This document shows positions 10,691 through 22,427 of a stretch of DNA of 64,000 nucleotides, piece after piece (the first letter of the stretch is position 1; the number at the start of each line of letters is the position of its first letter). A program made the translations under genes and the position numbers. Source of the stretch: Ailanthus altissimus. Taxonomy: Eukaryota; Streptophyta; Magnoliopsida; Sapindales; Simaroubaceae. The notes beneath the pieces were generated by a model. It was not told the origin of the DNA. It saw nothing but the letters and a program-made list of their open reading frames with translations, and made no database searches. The DNA lies in the NCBI GenBank assembly GCA_946807835.1, contig OX327696.1:1748501-1812500 (forward strand), in the 5' to 3' direction.

Positions 10691-11547
10691 TAAAAAATTT
10701 ATTAATTGATTCAATTAGTAAAATGCCGAGGTAATAAAGAGCAATGATATTAAAAATATATTATTAAGTAAAAACTGTAAGTGTTAGTTGCATCAATTAG
10801 AAAATATTTTGTGGTGGAATAAAATGTTTGGAGTTAAAATCCTGCTCAATACTGGGGTAGGGATTAGTTTATTTTCAGGAAATAATTTTTTTTAAAAAAT
10901 AAATATTATTAAATGATAAATGTCGAATCTAAGAGCAAGTATGGGCATGACATGCGATCATAGACGTACATTTGTTCGGCGGAAGAAGATGAAAGGTAGT
11001 GGGCCGAGCAATCTTTGAAAGAATTATAGATGTTACAAAGTAGAGTTACCATTATAGAAATTTGATTTTTGAACTATAAGATTAATAATTCGATAGATTT
11101 TAATAAATATTTAATTTAAGTGAGTTATTATTACAAAGAAAAATACTTGATTTTTAATATATAATAAAATTATAATTAAAGATTTTGGCCTATTCTCAAC
11201 TGGCCAACCTCCTAGCATCAGCTGTCTAATTTTCCTATTTACCAAAAGAAATTTGGGTAAATGTGCTCACGAGACTTGAAGAATATGCCACATTTTTTCT
11301 CTAATGGAGTAATCTATTTTCTCGACCTTTGCATGATCTCGATTAATAGGCTATTGATGTTATGGGAAGAGGTAATGTATTAAATATTATGATTTTAAAT
11401 TTGATTTCAACTGTGAATTCTGTTTAAGAATATAAAAAGGTTTTTTGAAGTTAGATGATTTCCACTAAAATTCTGCTAGTAAAAATAATAAAAAAAGTCT
11501 TTAAATAAAACTTAAATTCATTTAATCAAATTTTCCTTCCTCAAAAG
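10691..11547. other. AT-rich intergenic sequence
   Basis: No gene recognised. A short phrase near 11455-11500 (gatgatttccactaaaa..ctgctagtaaa) resembles 845-885, another trace of the dispersed duplication seen at 440-1135. Confidence 0.5.
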
Positions 11548-11559
11548 TCACCACTCCTG

Positions 11560-12051
11560 CCATTCCATGCCCTCTCTACTCATATTCAACCATAAGAAAA
11601 ATAAGATAACAATATTCCACCTTAAGCTTATGCAGAAGCAGGAATTAATTGACATATAGCAACTAGGATTATTGCACACCTTTTCAATTACAACACTTCC
11701 ACTGACCCCAGCAATCAACTTCACAGGGTAGCTCAACGTCCTTTTAACAATAGCAGCACCAAATTTAAATGATTATTCATGGAAATTATGTTAAGAATCA
11801 TTTAGAAAGATAGATAAATGATACAAACTTGATCATTACACATTTACCACGTTTTGTTGATCATTGTCTAGAGCATATATGATGGCATCAATCTTGGCTG
11901 CAAGATGAATTCATGATATTTAGCAAGATTATCTGAAATGATCAGAAAAAATATGAAAAAAAAAAAGGAAATCAGATATGAACTATGGCATGAATTACCG
12001 GAAACCAATCTTCGAAACGTTTCAAAGCACAGTAAAGAGCTGGGGGAGGTC
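11560..12051 (-). other. Unrecognised exon-like remnants, minus strand
   Basis: Two short minus-strand pieces look like exons. 12051-11999 is bounded by TGCAG and GTAATT and reads PPPALYCALKRFEDWFP. 11897-11848 is bounded by TTGCAG and GTAAAT and reads AKIDAIIYALDNDQQNV. A third stretch at about 11760-11681 reads AAIVKRTLSYPVKLIAGVSG before a GTGTGC donor. The reading phases of the first two do not join cleanly and the third lacks an acceptor, so this is probably a decayed gene fragment. I do not recognise the family. Confidence 0.3.
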
Positions 12052-12947
12052 CTGCAAAGCGCAAAGTTGATTACATAAATCAGTTTGCAAAAAGAAAAAG
12101 TAAAGTTACCACCAAAAGTATAAAAATAAAAATGACAGATACATTAGGTCCGGATGTGTCCATTTGGTAGCAAAACTAACACAATTATTAAACAAAAAAA
12201 TTAATTGCTGAAATAATTGGATATTCAAAATAATGCATGAATTAGCGCGCAAAAGTTTTCAAACAATTTGAACTTGCCTTACCATTTCTAATTGTTCAAA
12301 GGCAGATTTTGGTAAAGAACAAAAGTTAATATTGAAAATGTTGAAATAATGATGCACTTCTGAGAAAAATTTAGAAAAAATATCGAAGTAATTTTTTTAG
12401 AAAAAAATATAATCTTAAAAATTTTGTAATTATCTAGAATATGTAGAAACATTTATAATGAAAATTAACAAAAAAAAAAAGGAAAATATAAGAGTTTATA
12501 AGATATTATATAATAAGCCAAAAATAATTTGATGGTAGCTGAGATATCTTGAAGTTTAAGGTGGTGTATGCAAATATAAATAAAGGCTGTGTGTTTCATT
12601 TTAGGCAAACTTAAAATATAGCTAACAAGCCCCCTCCAAAAATAAAACCTTGAAATCTCTTCTCTTTCTTCATAAAATTCCTTTTTTTTTTAATATTATT
12701 CCAAAGCTTTTCTTTTTCACCCTAAACACATACATTTTATATAGAATATTTCAAACATATTTTTTTTTTTTAAACTATCCATAAATTTCATCAGAAAATA
12801 ATTTCAATCTTCACAAAATAAAATATAGAATAGATTGAATGCTCGATTTTAAATTGTTGTAACGATAGCGTAGATTCAAAAGAATGATAGCTACTGATCC
12901 ATATTATTATTATTATTATTTCAACTTGTTTGATAACAAAAGTATCA
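12052..12947. other. AT-rich intergenic sequence downstream of CNL-B
   Basis: Poly-A and poly-T rich, with no gene or element end seen. The 3' UTR of CNL-B should lie just below 12948. Confidence 0.5.
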
Positions 12948-14018
12948 TCAAAAGTAAAGGAAGATGAACAAGATACCTATCATACTCCTGACGTAAGGAA
13001 TGTGAGAGATCTTGTGCCAGTCCTCTCCTCCCTTCTGTTTGTAATGTTCTTCTAAAATAGGACTATCATCAATCATTAATTCCTGCAGCTTTGAGTTCTG
13101 AAGAACGTGATCTGGCAGTACCTTCAGTTTGGGGCAATGAACAATTATCAAAGAATTTAGACACGGCATGATGTTTATAGTGTCTCCTTTTTCCATACTA
13201 CTTGTAATCCCAAAATCCCATTCTTCCCATTCATTCATTTCTCCAAACACGACTGTTTTCAATTTGGGAAAGGAAACAACAGATGAAGATGAACCACGAC
13301 CGCTTTGTATTCCCAAAAATTCGGCACCCACTCTTTTCAGTTTGCTAAATCTGAATATGAAGAGAGTCTCAAGGGATGGCAATTTTCCCAAGGAAGGCAA
13401 ATGCTCGCAGTTATTGAAATTTGTTAGACATAAATGCTTCAGGTTATTTAAAGTCTCTATCCATTTAGGAAGCGTCTTCCCTGGGTACCAACCTATTCCC
13501 AATTCTTCCAGATTTTGAGGTGGTTGTAAGGCTTCAATAATTATATCCGCCTTAAGAGTTTCTTCATTTTCTTTGTTCATCCCCTCCGTTGTTACTTCTT
13601 CTTCTTCTTTAGTCTTCGTATCAAACCTTAATAACAAATTAGAGAGATTCTTCTTTTTGTCAAGCTGTGCATTTTTAGCCTCATCAAGCGTCGCATTTCC
13701 CAGGCCTCTAATCGAAAGACCCCTTCGAAGGTGGTCAAAGCGTTTCAAACCTTCAAGGCTACATGCTTTACTTCCATATTTCCCACCTTCACTCACAACA
13801 AACTGGCTTAGTGTACGGAGACTTGTTAATTTCTCAATTCCACTTGGCATGAAATCTACTTGGTTAAGATCGAACATCAAATGCCTGAGACTGACCAACT
13901 TTCCTATTCCCTGAGGTAAACTCTTAAGCATCCGACATTCTTCGATGTGTAAGGTCTGTAAATTATATAACTCACAACAAATCTCAGGCAATTCCTCTAT
14001 TGGTAGCGCCACCAAAAT
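12948..14018 (-). CDS. CNL-B C-terminal part: LRR domain, shifted frame
   Basis: It reads directly on from the CC-NB-ARC part as ALPIEELPEICCELYNLQTL, then LKSLPQGIGKLVSLRHL, and continues through about ten irregular CNL-type LRRs to WHKISHIPYVRS, the usual end of this family. The last residues (ILFIFLYF) look like read-through past a possible GTATCT donor, so the real 3' end may be spliced or slightly earlier. It has no credible start codon of its own and is not an independent gene. Confidence 0.85.
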   Translation of the reverse strand: MLVALPIEELPEICCELYNLQTLHIEECRMLKSLPQGIGKLVSLRHLMFDLNQVDFMPSGIEKLTSLRTLSQFVVSEGGKYGSKACSLEGLKRFDHLRRGLSIRGLGNATLDEAKNAQLDKKKNLSNLLLRFDTKTKEEEEVTTEGMNKENEETLKADIIIEALQPPQNLEELGIGWYPGKTLPKWIETLNNLKHLCLTNFNNCEHLPSLGKLPSLETLFIFRFSKLKRVGAEFLGIQSGRGSSSSVVSFPKLKTVVFGEMNEWEEWDFGITSSMEKGDTINIMPCLNSLIIVHCPKLKVLPDHVLQNSKLQELMIDDSPILEEHYKQKGGEDWHKISHIPYVRSMIGILFIFLYF

Positions 14019-15829
14019 TTAATATATCTCAAATGTATCAATTTTCCTACCTCTTTTGGAAACTTGCTAATTGTCTCATCCCAATGGTATACTCCATCTA
14101 TTGTTAAGGCCCGTAAATGTGTGAATCGATCAAATAAATGACCTAAATTAGGTAAACAAACGCCATTTACGTCATGAATTAAGAGGCTAAATAACTTCTT
14201 ATCACTAAATAAGGATCTAGGAAATGAGCAACCTCTGGCAAGCACTAATGTTGAATGACGAACTTTCTCATGAGAAATGTTTGTGGATGACGGTTCTTTA
14301 GTATCATTAATTTCTATTGGAAGACACTCCCCGTAACTGAGATATTGGGCAAAGTCGTGTACAATATCATGCATCTTACACATCTCAATGTCTCCATCGT
14401 AATCTAATTCAAACTCTTGGAAAAAAGATCGAGCTGCTAAGTAATCAAAATACTCTTTACCAATTATCTCTTTCTCCTCATTTATTTTTTCATTAAGGTA
14501 ACCTTGAGCCATCCATAATTTAATCAATTCATCTTTCACTATTTGGTGGTCTTTCGGAAAGACAGCACAATAGATGAAACAACGTTTTACCATAGAAGGC
14601 AAATCATTGTAACTCAAAAGTAAAGGAGCTGCAATACCTTCCTTAAACACATCTAACCTCCACATCTCACTATATAAGACATTTTCCCATTCCTCTTTAG
14701 TTTTTTTAAAACGCAACAGACTCCCAATACTTTTAGCAGCAAGAGGCAAGCCTTTACACTTGCCTACAATTTTTCTACCAATTTCTTCTAATCTTTCACA
14801 CTCAGAAATTTGCCTACCAAAAAATGCAAATTTTTTGAACAATGACCAACATTCCTCTTCAGACAACTCTTTGATGGAGATAACATCAGTTGATTCCATC
14901 ACTTGTGCAACATTCTCCTTGCGTGTGGTAATCAAAATTTTACTACCAGGGAGACCATTCTTTAGACTAAGATAGAATGGTTTCCATTTTTCAGAATTTT
15001 CATTCCACACATCATCTAAGACAAGAAAAAACCTTTTTTTTTTTATAGATTCACCAATGGTTTGCATAAGAGCTTCCAATTCATTTGAATTAGAACTTGG
15101 ACTTTTAAGAGCTTCAATGATTGCTTTGGCAATTTTAAACTCATCAAAAGGTTCTGATACACACACCCAGATTTTTTCATCAAAGTATCTTGTCACTTGC
15201 TCATCATTGTAAGCAAGTTGAGCAAGAGTTGTTTTCCCAATCCCCCCCATCCCTACAATAGAGATGATATGGAGGCCTTTTGGTTCTGCACTACTCTCAC
15301 TCAACAACTTACTTATGAGTATATTTTTCTCAGGATCTCTACCACTTATCTTAGACTCATCAACTAAGGAGGTACTTGGTACTCGCTCAAATTTTTGAAT
15401 ACTAACATCCGTACGGAAATGGAACGTGTCTTTTCCTTTTGCAATACCATTTAGATTTTCATTTATTTCCTTTATCTTGCGAGCAATGTCTTGACGCAAA
15501 CTAACTTGTTTGAAGTAAAAACAAGGCGAGAATAGGAAGGAGCATACCTTTTTGTTTTGTAATTTCAGCCTCGCGTAGTTCCACTCATCCAACACATCTT
15601 CCATGTCGTAGGATGCTTCTTTAAGCTTATCCAGCCAATCTCTGACACTTTCCTCCTTCACTTGCCTTTGCTCTGCGTCTCCGAGCACAGCTCGAATTGT
15701 TAGTAAATTTCTTTCAAGATATTTCACTTCTTTCCCAACACCCCTTACTAGCCTCACTTGTTCCCTTCCCTTTTGAACAGCTATTGAAATCAGTTGATCC
15801 ATGAGACTGGAGATAACAGCATCAACCAT
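13997..15829 (-). CDS. CNL-B N-terminal part: coiled-coil and NB-ARC
   Basis: The start chosen is the ATG at 15829-15827 (MVDAVISSL), the usual first residues of RGA-type CNLs. Numbering below counts from two codons upstream. The Rx-N coiled coil includes MEDVLDEW (78-85), the EDVID-like motif. NB-ARC motifs in order: P-loop VGMGGIGKTT (194-203), RNBS-A IWVCVSEPFDEFKIAKAI, kinase-2 LVLDDVW (271-277) with the CNL-type Trp, RNBS-B SKILITTRKENVA, GLPLAAKSIG (362-371), RNBS-D RCFIYCAVFPKDH and MHD (488-490). All ATP-binding residues are present. It ends with the first LRR residues at LIHLRYIKF, where the frame breaks. Confidence 0.92.
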   Translation of the reverse strand: MVDAVISSLMDQLISIAVQKGREQVRLVRGVGKEVKYLERNLLTIRAVLGDAEQRQVKEESVRDWLDKLKEASYDMEDVLDEWNYARLKLQNKKVCSFLFSPCFYFKQVSLRQDIARKIKEINENLNGIAKGKDTFHFRTDVSIQKFERVPSTSLVDESKISGRDPEKNILISKLLSESSAEPKGLHIISIVGMGGIGKTTLAQLAYNDEQVTRYFDEKIWVCVSEPFDEFKIAKAIIEALKSPSSNSNELEALMQTIGESIKKKRFFLVLDDVWNENSEKWKPFYLSLKNGLPGSKILITTRKENVAQVMESTDVISIKELSEEECWSLFKKFAFFGRQISECERLEEIGRKIVGKCKGLPLAAKSIGSLLRFKKTKEEWENVLYSEMWRLDVFKEGIAAPLLLSYNDLPSMVKRCFIYCAVFPKDHQIVKDELIKLWMAQGYLNEKINEEKEIIGKEYFDYLAARSFFQEFELDYDGDIEMCKMHDIVHDFAQYLSYGECLPIEINDTKEPSSTNISHEKVRHSTLVLARGCSFPRSLFSDKKLFSLLIHDVNGVCLPNLGHLFDRFTHLRALTIDGVYHWDETISKFPKEVGKLIHLRYIKFWWRYQ

Positions 15830-15924
15830 GATCAAAGTTGGTAAAAATTGGATGACAAAAGGATAATAATGAGCGATTGAGTTTAATGTGTTTGCGTTGT
15901 AAAAACTGCTGTCATGGTTTTAGG

Positions 15925-15932
15925 TTTTTATA
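15925..15932 (-). promoter_or_regulatory. CNL-B TATA box
   Basis: TATAAAAA on the minus strand lies about 96 bp before the CNL-B ATG. A second candidate, TTTATATGC, sits just upstream. Motif and spacing fit a plant core promoter. Confidence 0.5.
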
Positions 15933-15939
15933 CTGCATA

Positions 15940-18900
15940 TAAAGCCTAGGAATAATAGTTCACTTCACCAAATGGGAAAAGTGAAACCTTGCTTTGATGC
16001 TAGTTTAGGTACAAATTGTTTTCTTAATCATATGATATTCCATTGCTTAATTACAACAAGAAAAGAATTCGATGCAAGAGTGTAAAGCAAGTAGATGCCG
16101 GAAAATTTTAAAAAGCATATTCTTGAAAGCAAAATGCGGTTGAGGATGGTCCAGTAATAACGGTATATGATGTTTCTAAATTACTTTTATATTTTCATTA
16201 TAAGTTCATTTTTTCTTTTTCTTTTTCTTTTAAAAAAAAACTTAAAATTTTTCCAATATGCAATGACCAACACATCTTAAAATCAAGATCTCTCTCTTTC
16301 CCTTCAGACCCCTTAAAACATTTTAAATTGAAGAATTTATTCATTCGTAAAATCTTAAAGAAAAAAAACATTCTAAAATTTTTTTAACAATAAAAATAAT
16401 TAAGTAAATGTGAATCTTAGGTTTAACAAGAGCATACATAATAAGCTTTTTTATTTAAAAAAGAAATTACAATAATTGAACAGATATGTATACAGTTAAT
16501 TTAGCCATCCAATAACATTTATATATTTAACGTACTTATTATGCTTATGTTATAAATTTCATAGAGATGTGACTCTTGGAGATAAAATAATAAAAGAATA
16601 ACAAAATTTAGCATTTAAGAAAATCTTTTTATTGGCAGGAGCAAACTAAACTATTCTGCAGGAACGGGAATGCCAATTTATTTATTTTTTCCCTACGTAC
16701 AGTTTCGAATTTTAAAAGTTAGATTCATTGCTTTACATATAACTAAGCATCTAATTGTAAATAACTGACTAAATATCATTCTACAAATAGTAATTTGAAT
16801 CAAGACGTTGAGAATTTGGGTCATACTCCAATAGATACTAAATCAAATTTAAATTAGTGGGATCTTTAATTTAAATCAAATTTAAAAGAATGTTCTTCTT
16901 CTTTATTGATTATTTATCGACAGGTAAAGTGATGCTATCATATATGAGTAGCTGAATTTCTTGGAGAAGGAACTAAAGTGATCATCATTCCTACAAGAAT
17001 TTGCTTGTTTGGTTAGCAACTTTAATTAAAAAAAAATTAAAAATAGGGATTCCTAAGAAATTTTCATTCCTTAAAAATGTCGGCTTTCTTTTCAAAAGGG
17101 TAAGAATCCTTCTTCTAACCTACTCATTTTATTAAATTGCCATATTTATTCTCTTTATAAAAATATGTAAAAAATAAATTAACAATTTCAAATAAATAAC
17201 ATAAGTTTTTTAAGGAAAGAAATTACTTAATATTTGATAAGTAAAAATATTAATTTATTTAATAATATTGTTTAATTAATATAAAAGTTAGAAATTAACA
17301 TTAAGAAAGAGAAAAAAATAAAAATATTTTTTTCTAATGTGTTAGAGTTAGAATCCAATACAAAGATTCAAGGCCTCAACACCTAAACTGCAAGGCAAAC
17401 TTGACTTTGAAAACTTAAGACTTGATCTCCTAGACTTAGGACTTGATACAAGACTTAACACGGGACCTTATTCCCCCATGAATGCCGAATGACCTTAAGA
17501 ACTTAAGATGACCCTTTAGACCTAAGAAAAGTATTTAACACCCAACCCCCTAATATTGTAAATTGGGATGATGTGGGGAAGGGCAGCTAACCATCCAACA
17601 CCGAGACATGGAGGTTCCACCCCATAAAAAAAAAAAATCTAAAACTTAGAAATAAATTAAGTGTTGAGGAAAAAAGAATTTATATTATTTAGGAGTTGAA
17701 AGAAGAATATTTTTATATTATTTATTTCAATTTTTTTATAATATTTATCTAAAAAAATTTAAACTGGAAAAATGTACTTTTCAATTATACAATCAAATTC
17801 TTGACAAAATATAAAATGTTCACTAAAGCACTGTCATAATTTACAGTCAGGTAATGTTTTTATAGAAGCATTCCTAAATGAACCCTCAACTAATTTATAT
17901 TTGAAAACAAATTATTTTAATTTAAAATTTTTATTAAAATCAAATATGAAATAAAAGCTAAAGGGTATTTTTGTACAAATAATATATTTATTCCTTTCCT
18001 CTTTCCTTTCCCTTTTTTCCTTCTTCAAACTAAACATCACCTAGAGATAACTATTGACGAATAGGAACTAATTACGTTATCAGCTGTTACTACTAAAGCC
18101 ATATATATGTAAATACAACAACTCAATATATAATTACACTCACATTATATGATTTTATTACAAGAAATTCAATTTCAAAATTTTCACAACATTATATTAT
18201 GTCAAAGGAGCAAAGGAAACTGAAACAATCTCACACAAATTACTTATTGAAAATGTCCGATCAAATCCAAATACTTTATGTAGTAATAATAATAATTCAA
18301 AACTATTCTTAGTTAGGCCAAAATTTCTAACATTTGATTTTTGTTTATAATTTTTAATTTTAGTGTTGGCTCTTTAATTAAAGTGGTTGGACATCAAATC
18401 CATACCTAAAACTTGTTTTTAACATAAATACTATCAATGATTGTATGTAATGAAGTATAAATAGAACACTTTTATTAATTTAAAATATTATTTATATATT
18501 AAACACAAAACTTATAATAAAAAATTTAGAAATCATCGATCTTGCTCATTTGCAACTAAACCCCTACAACTCAATACTCTCACTCTATTAATGTGTATAT
18601 TACCCACTATTTTCTCAATTCTTAATCAACTCTTGGTGCCAAAATCATTAGAAAAGAGAGATTTATCGTAAGTCTATCAAATCTAAGCCACATAATTAAA
18701 TATTTTAAAAATTTCTTAACCATTCAAAATTTTCACCATTATCCAATACTTAACCCTTCATTAACTACTATGTTAAACACATATCTCCATCTTTTCACTT
18801 AACATAGAAGCTTCCATGGCTTGGGCTTGGCATTTGATTCCATGACACTTCTATAGCTTGATCTTAGGCTTTAATTCTAGAATATTCAATGACTTGCGCT

Positions 18901-19129
18901 TGCAGATTTGGATTTTATTTTGGGCTTTAAATTGATATTTTAATTTTCTTAACATCAGTTGTCGAAAATATAAGTTATTCTCAAATTTACTAGATGATCA
19001 TATTACTAATTCTTCAAAATATTTAATTTTTATCCTAATTTTCTGTAAAAAGACTCTTAGTCATTCACATAATTGTTTAGAATTTTTTAAAATATTTGGT
19101 GAAATAATATAATCAATCTACTTGGTGAT
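15940..19129. other. AT-rich intergenic sequence
   Basis: About 3.2 kb with no supportable gene. A less AT-rich island at about 17340-17640 (repeated 'gacttagg/acttaaga' phrases and a 'gtggggaagggcagctaacc' run) may be a decayed transposon fragment, but no ends or coding motif are visible. Confidence 0.5.
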
Positions 19130-19547
19130 GCATGCGAAAGAATTTACTTACAAGTATTCAATAATTGCAAGATCACACAATACAAATAAAGAAAATAATC
19201 ACAATGGATCAAATACTCTAACTTCTTTTATTGCTCAGTAACTACAGCAAATCACTCAAAAAAAATTGTAATTAATACACAATAGAACAATTCTAAGGGT
19301 CTATACAGTGCTCTTGCACTAAGAGTTCTCTCTAACACTCTCAAAGCTCTTTATTCCGCACTCTTGTATATGTATTTTTTCTTAATGATGAAACTAGGGT
19401 TTATATATAGCTCTTGGTCGCCTCAAAAAACCATAAACCAACTTGGATTAAAAATCCTCTCGAAAATCTCTTAAAAAAACCCTAAAGTGAAGATTAAGTA
19501 TAAAAATAACAATAAAACAAAATTGAACAAAGAAACAAACTTACCTA
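19130..19547. other. Possible decayed LTR-like or intronic sequence
   Basis: A stretch with phrases typical of plant LTR leaders (agctctt, gggtttatatatagctc) but no matching partner in the window. It adjoins the minus-strand exon-like remnant that begins at 19548, whose GTAAGT donor lies at its edge, so it may instead be an intron of that remnant. Confidence 0.3.
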
Positions 19548-19917
19548 GAGGAATGAAGCTCTCTAATACAAAATGGAAAGCGGTAAAAATGGCCAGTTTA
19601 ATCTAAGAAGACTCCAAAACAACCTCAAGAATTGAACCCCTAGTAGAGTTTCTAGAATAGTTTCAGGAACTAGAGCAAAAGATTTTGGAGCAGCCTCATA
19701 AGTTGAAGTCTTCAACTTTGGAACCCTCAAGTGTGTCATTGGACACTTTCTTCTTTTCTTTAATATTGTCTTTGCTTTCTTTACTCCCTGATGCATGAAG
19801 TCTGGAAACGCGTCCAAAAAATTCCTCTATTAAATCTTAAAGGCATACAAAACAAAAACAAAAGGTATCAAAATAAACAAAACATAAAGCCATCGAAGAA
19901 CAAGAATTCACCATCAA
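19548..19917 (-). pseudogene. Decayed coding remnant, part 2, minus strand
   Basis: A minus-strand frame reads DAFPDFMHQGVKKAKTILKK (from about 19817) and continues to about 19563. A GTAAGT-type donor follows at 19547. Read across copia-1, it continues a minus-strand remnant at 29477-30110. I do not recognise the protein. A domesticated or decayed plant transposon gene is possible. The existence of a remnant is moderately supported; its identity is not. Confidence 0.35.
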
Positions 19918-19922
19918 CTCAC

Positions 19923-22427
19923 TGTTGGGTATGTTGTATTATCGAGTGTGTGATAATCTGAGTGTATACGTAATTTCAAAAATTACTATATGCGTAGCGG
20001 AAGCATGTTACAAAATACACCCATTTTAATGATTACAACATATATCATATATATGTATAAATATAACAATTATACAATTTATAAACATGATGAACAATAG
20101 TATCATATATATGAACAAGTATAACAATTATACAAAATATATATGATGAACAATATTGTACTAAAAACATAATGTAAAGTAACTCACCTAATGAAGGTAG
20201 CTTTACAAATTCTTCAAGTTCTTCAATAATCCATGTGAAGAGCTCACCTTGAAGTATATGTTGAACAATTCTAGTCCATAACTTTTGGTGGGATTAAGGA
20301 GCTAGAATGGTCGCTTAGTGTTTAGAATTTTCTGCACTTGTATTCAAACTCTTTTGAATACAATTTTTGTTTCTTAAATGGAGATGATAAATATTTTCTA
20401 TACAACTCTTGTATTAATTAAAATATTTAACACACAACTCTTGTATATTAATCTTAGAAACAATTTTTACATGATAATTATTTTGAACAACTCTTTGCAA
20501 AATAATTATCTTTTTCTCCATTTACATATCATTCATTTTTGGCCATCCATTAAAGAATGAGATGAAGAGAAGTTTGTTTATTTTTCAACACTTGAAAGAA
20601 TAAAACTCAAAGAACTCTCTCTTACCTCTCTTCCTCCCATTGCTTGACCGAATTCTACTTCTTGCAAGAATGAATTCAATTCATTTGTTTTGCCAAAAAT
20701 TTATTTTGTTTATTCAACACTTTAATTAAACAAAAATAAACAAAATGAAGTGCTCCACCAATTTTATTGTTGGTCTCCCATTTAATATTAATTAAACCAA
20801 GCACTAGAATAATGGCCACCTAAATTAATCTTTACCTAACAATTATAATTACTTTAATTATAATGGGTAATTAAATGGCCAACATCTAGGCCCCTCATTA
20901 TATTAAAATACAATGCCATAATCTATATATATTATAATATTATCTAATAATATAATAACAATATATAATTTAATTATTCAAAACAATTTTGAATAATTAC
21001 TTTTTACCTTACTAATTTTTACTACCATAGTTAAATGGTAAAAAGGTAAAATCAAATCATAGAACAAATTTTGTCATTTGTCAATACTCTATTAATTAAC
21101 AACCCTTGCTAATTAATTAAGTGATGTACTTAACAATTAAGTCTTGACAAATGTATAATCCGAGGGATCCCTAAACATTCGTTCTATTTTGCTAAAATTT
21201 ATTGGATCGAACTATTCAATCCAATCCGTTACCCTAGTGTGCAACGAGTATACTTCATATTGTGAGACTCTCTAGGTCCACACCTAATTTATCATATGGA
21301 GCTCCTCCATACGTCCGTGAACGATGCCCCATACACACGTTACGAATATTACAAATTAGCGTGTTAGACCATGCAAGTTGAGGTTATTGCATATTCGTAT
21401 GATCCTTCCATCAATTATATTCTTGAAGAGCAGAGATATAGATCATCACCGTCAAATCTCTATTTACTCAACCATGAACTTATCTCCAGATTTATATTTC
21501 ATTAAACAATATCCACAAACACTTTTGTGATATTGTTTATTCCTCCGAAATATCTTTTCCGAGGTTTATGCTTGCGGCCACAAGACTTTCTGAAATACAA
21601 TCTCGGAGCATTAGGATATACAACTCACTCATATGAGCTGATGGATCCCATATCTATGCACACTGAACTCCATGAGCATCGGACTATACCCAGCAACACC
21701 CAGCGGTCAGACCATGAAAGGTTTCTAACATGTGTGGAACCAAAGCATAGTGGATCACTCACAAGCCCACCGTGGTGCTCAAGTCAAAGGACCACAAATA
21801 CTACTCAACTCGGAAGACCTTCCATTGACGGCTTTATGAGATGTCTATTGGATGTCTTCGTGAGTCTGTTCAATATTCAGTCCTTACTGAATGCATGTAT
21901 CTCTATACGAGCTTCCTACTAAGCTCATGGTTTGCTAAGACTAACCATCTGGACCATCCAGATATAGATATACATTAATCTATATTAATGCGTTCCACCG
22001 ATAGACCTGCATCGATGAAATTAGATTAGGAACATTATGTTTGAGAATATACTTGCATAATGACATTTCCTAGCATAAATCTGCAACTCCTTGCAGGTAT
22101 GTCATTACTAATATATTCTCAGGTCATTGTCCCATTTCAGATAAGGCTCTAACTCCTTAGATTTCGCTAACTCTTATAAACTTACTAATTCTTAGTATCA
22201 CTAACTCTTAATGTTTATAACTATTAGCGTTGCTAACTCTTAGCCCTGGTCTAAACTCCTTTAGATCAGATCTAAACTCCTACAGATCATACAATGTCTG
22301 AAATGTTACAATCAGCTTACCATTTAATAATAAATAATATTAACGATTTTATTAGAAATAATAATTGTATAATACTATCACCATATATTTATACATAATG
22401 GATGACACGTAAGCATAAATCCCAACA
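19923..22427 (-). repeat. Copia-1 3' LTR (left)
   Basis: 2505 bp, starting TGTTGGGTAT and ending ATCCCAACA, matched over its whole length by 26958-29471. It contains a plus-strand (antisense) open frame of 131 codons at 21527-21922, also present in the other LTR. An identical lineage explains both copies, so this does not show that the frame is a gene. Confidence 0.93.

Larger units (their letters stand above)
12948..15829 (-). pseudogene. CNL-B: CC-NB-ARC-LRR resistance gene (RGA type) with one frameshift
   Basis: A single-exon CNL of normal size (about 960 residues) is split into two frames. The CC-NB-ARC part ends at an in-frame TAG at 13999-13997. The LRR part becomes open only after a TAA at 14021-14019. 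The shift (one base lost, or an equivalent change) must therefore lie within 14018-14000, near the TTTT run at 14017-14014. Everything else is intact, so the lesion could be a real recent mutation, an assembly error or an annotated micro-intron. If real, it removes the LRR and leaves a CC-NB-ARC protein of about 610 residues. CNLs are intracellular immune receptors whose CC domains form membrane Ca2+ channels on activation. The orientation is opposite to TNL-A. Confidence 0.85.

Noticed and set aside
13168..13914. Plus-strand open frames opposite the CNL-B LRR
   Set aside because: Shadows of the minus-strand LRR coding sequence.
20378..20560. Short open frame repeated at 27413-27682
   Set aside because: It lies in the copia-1 LTR pair; the repetition comes from LTR identity and the frame lengths differ.
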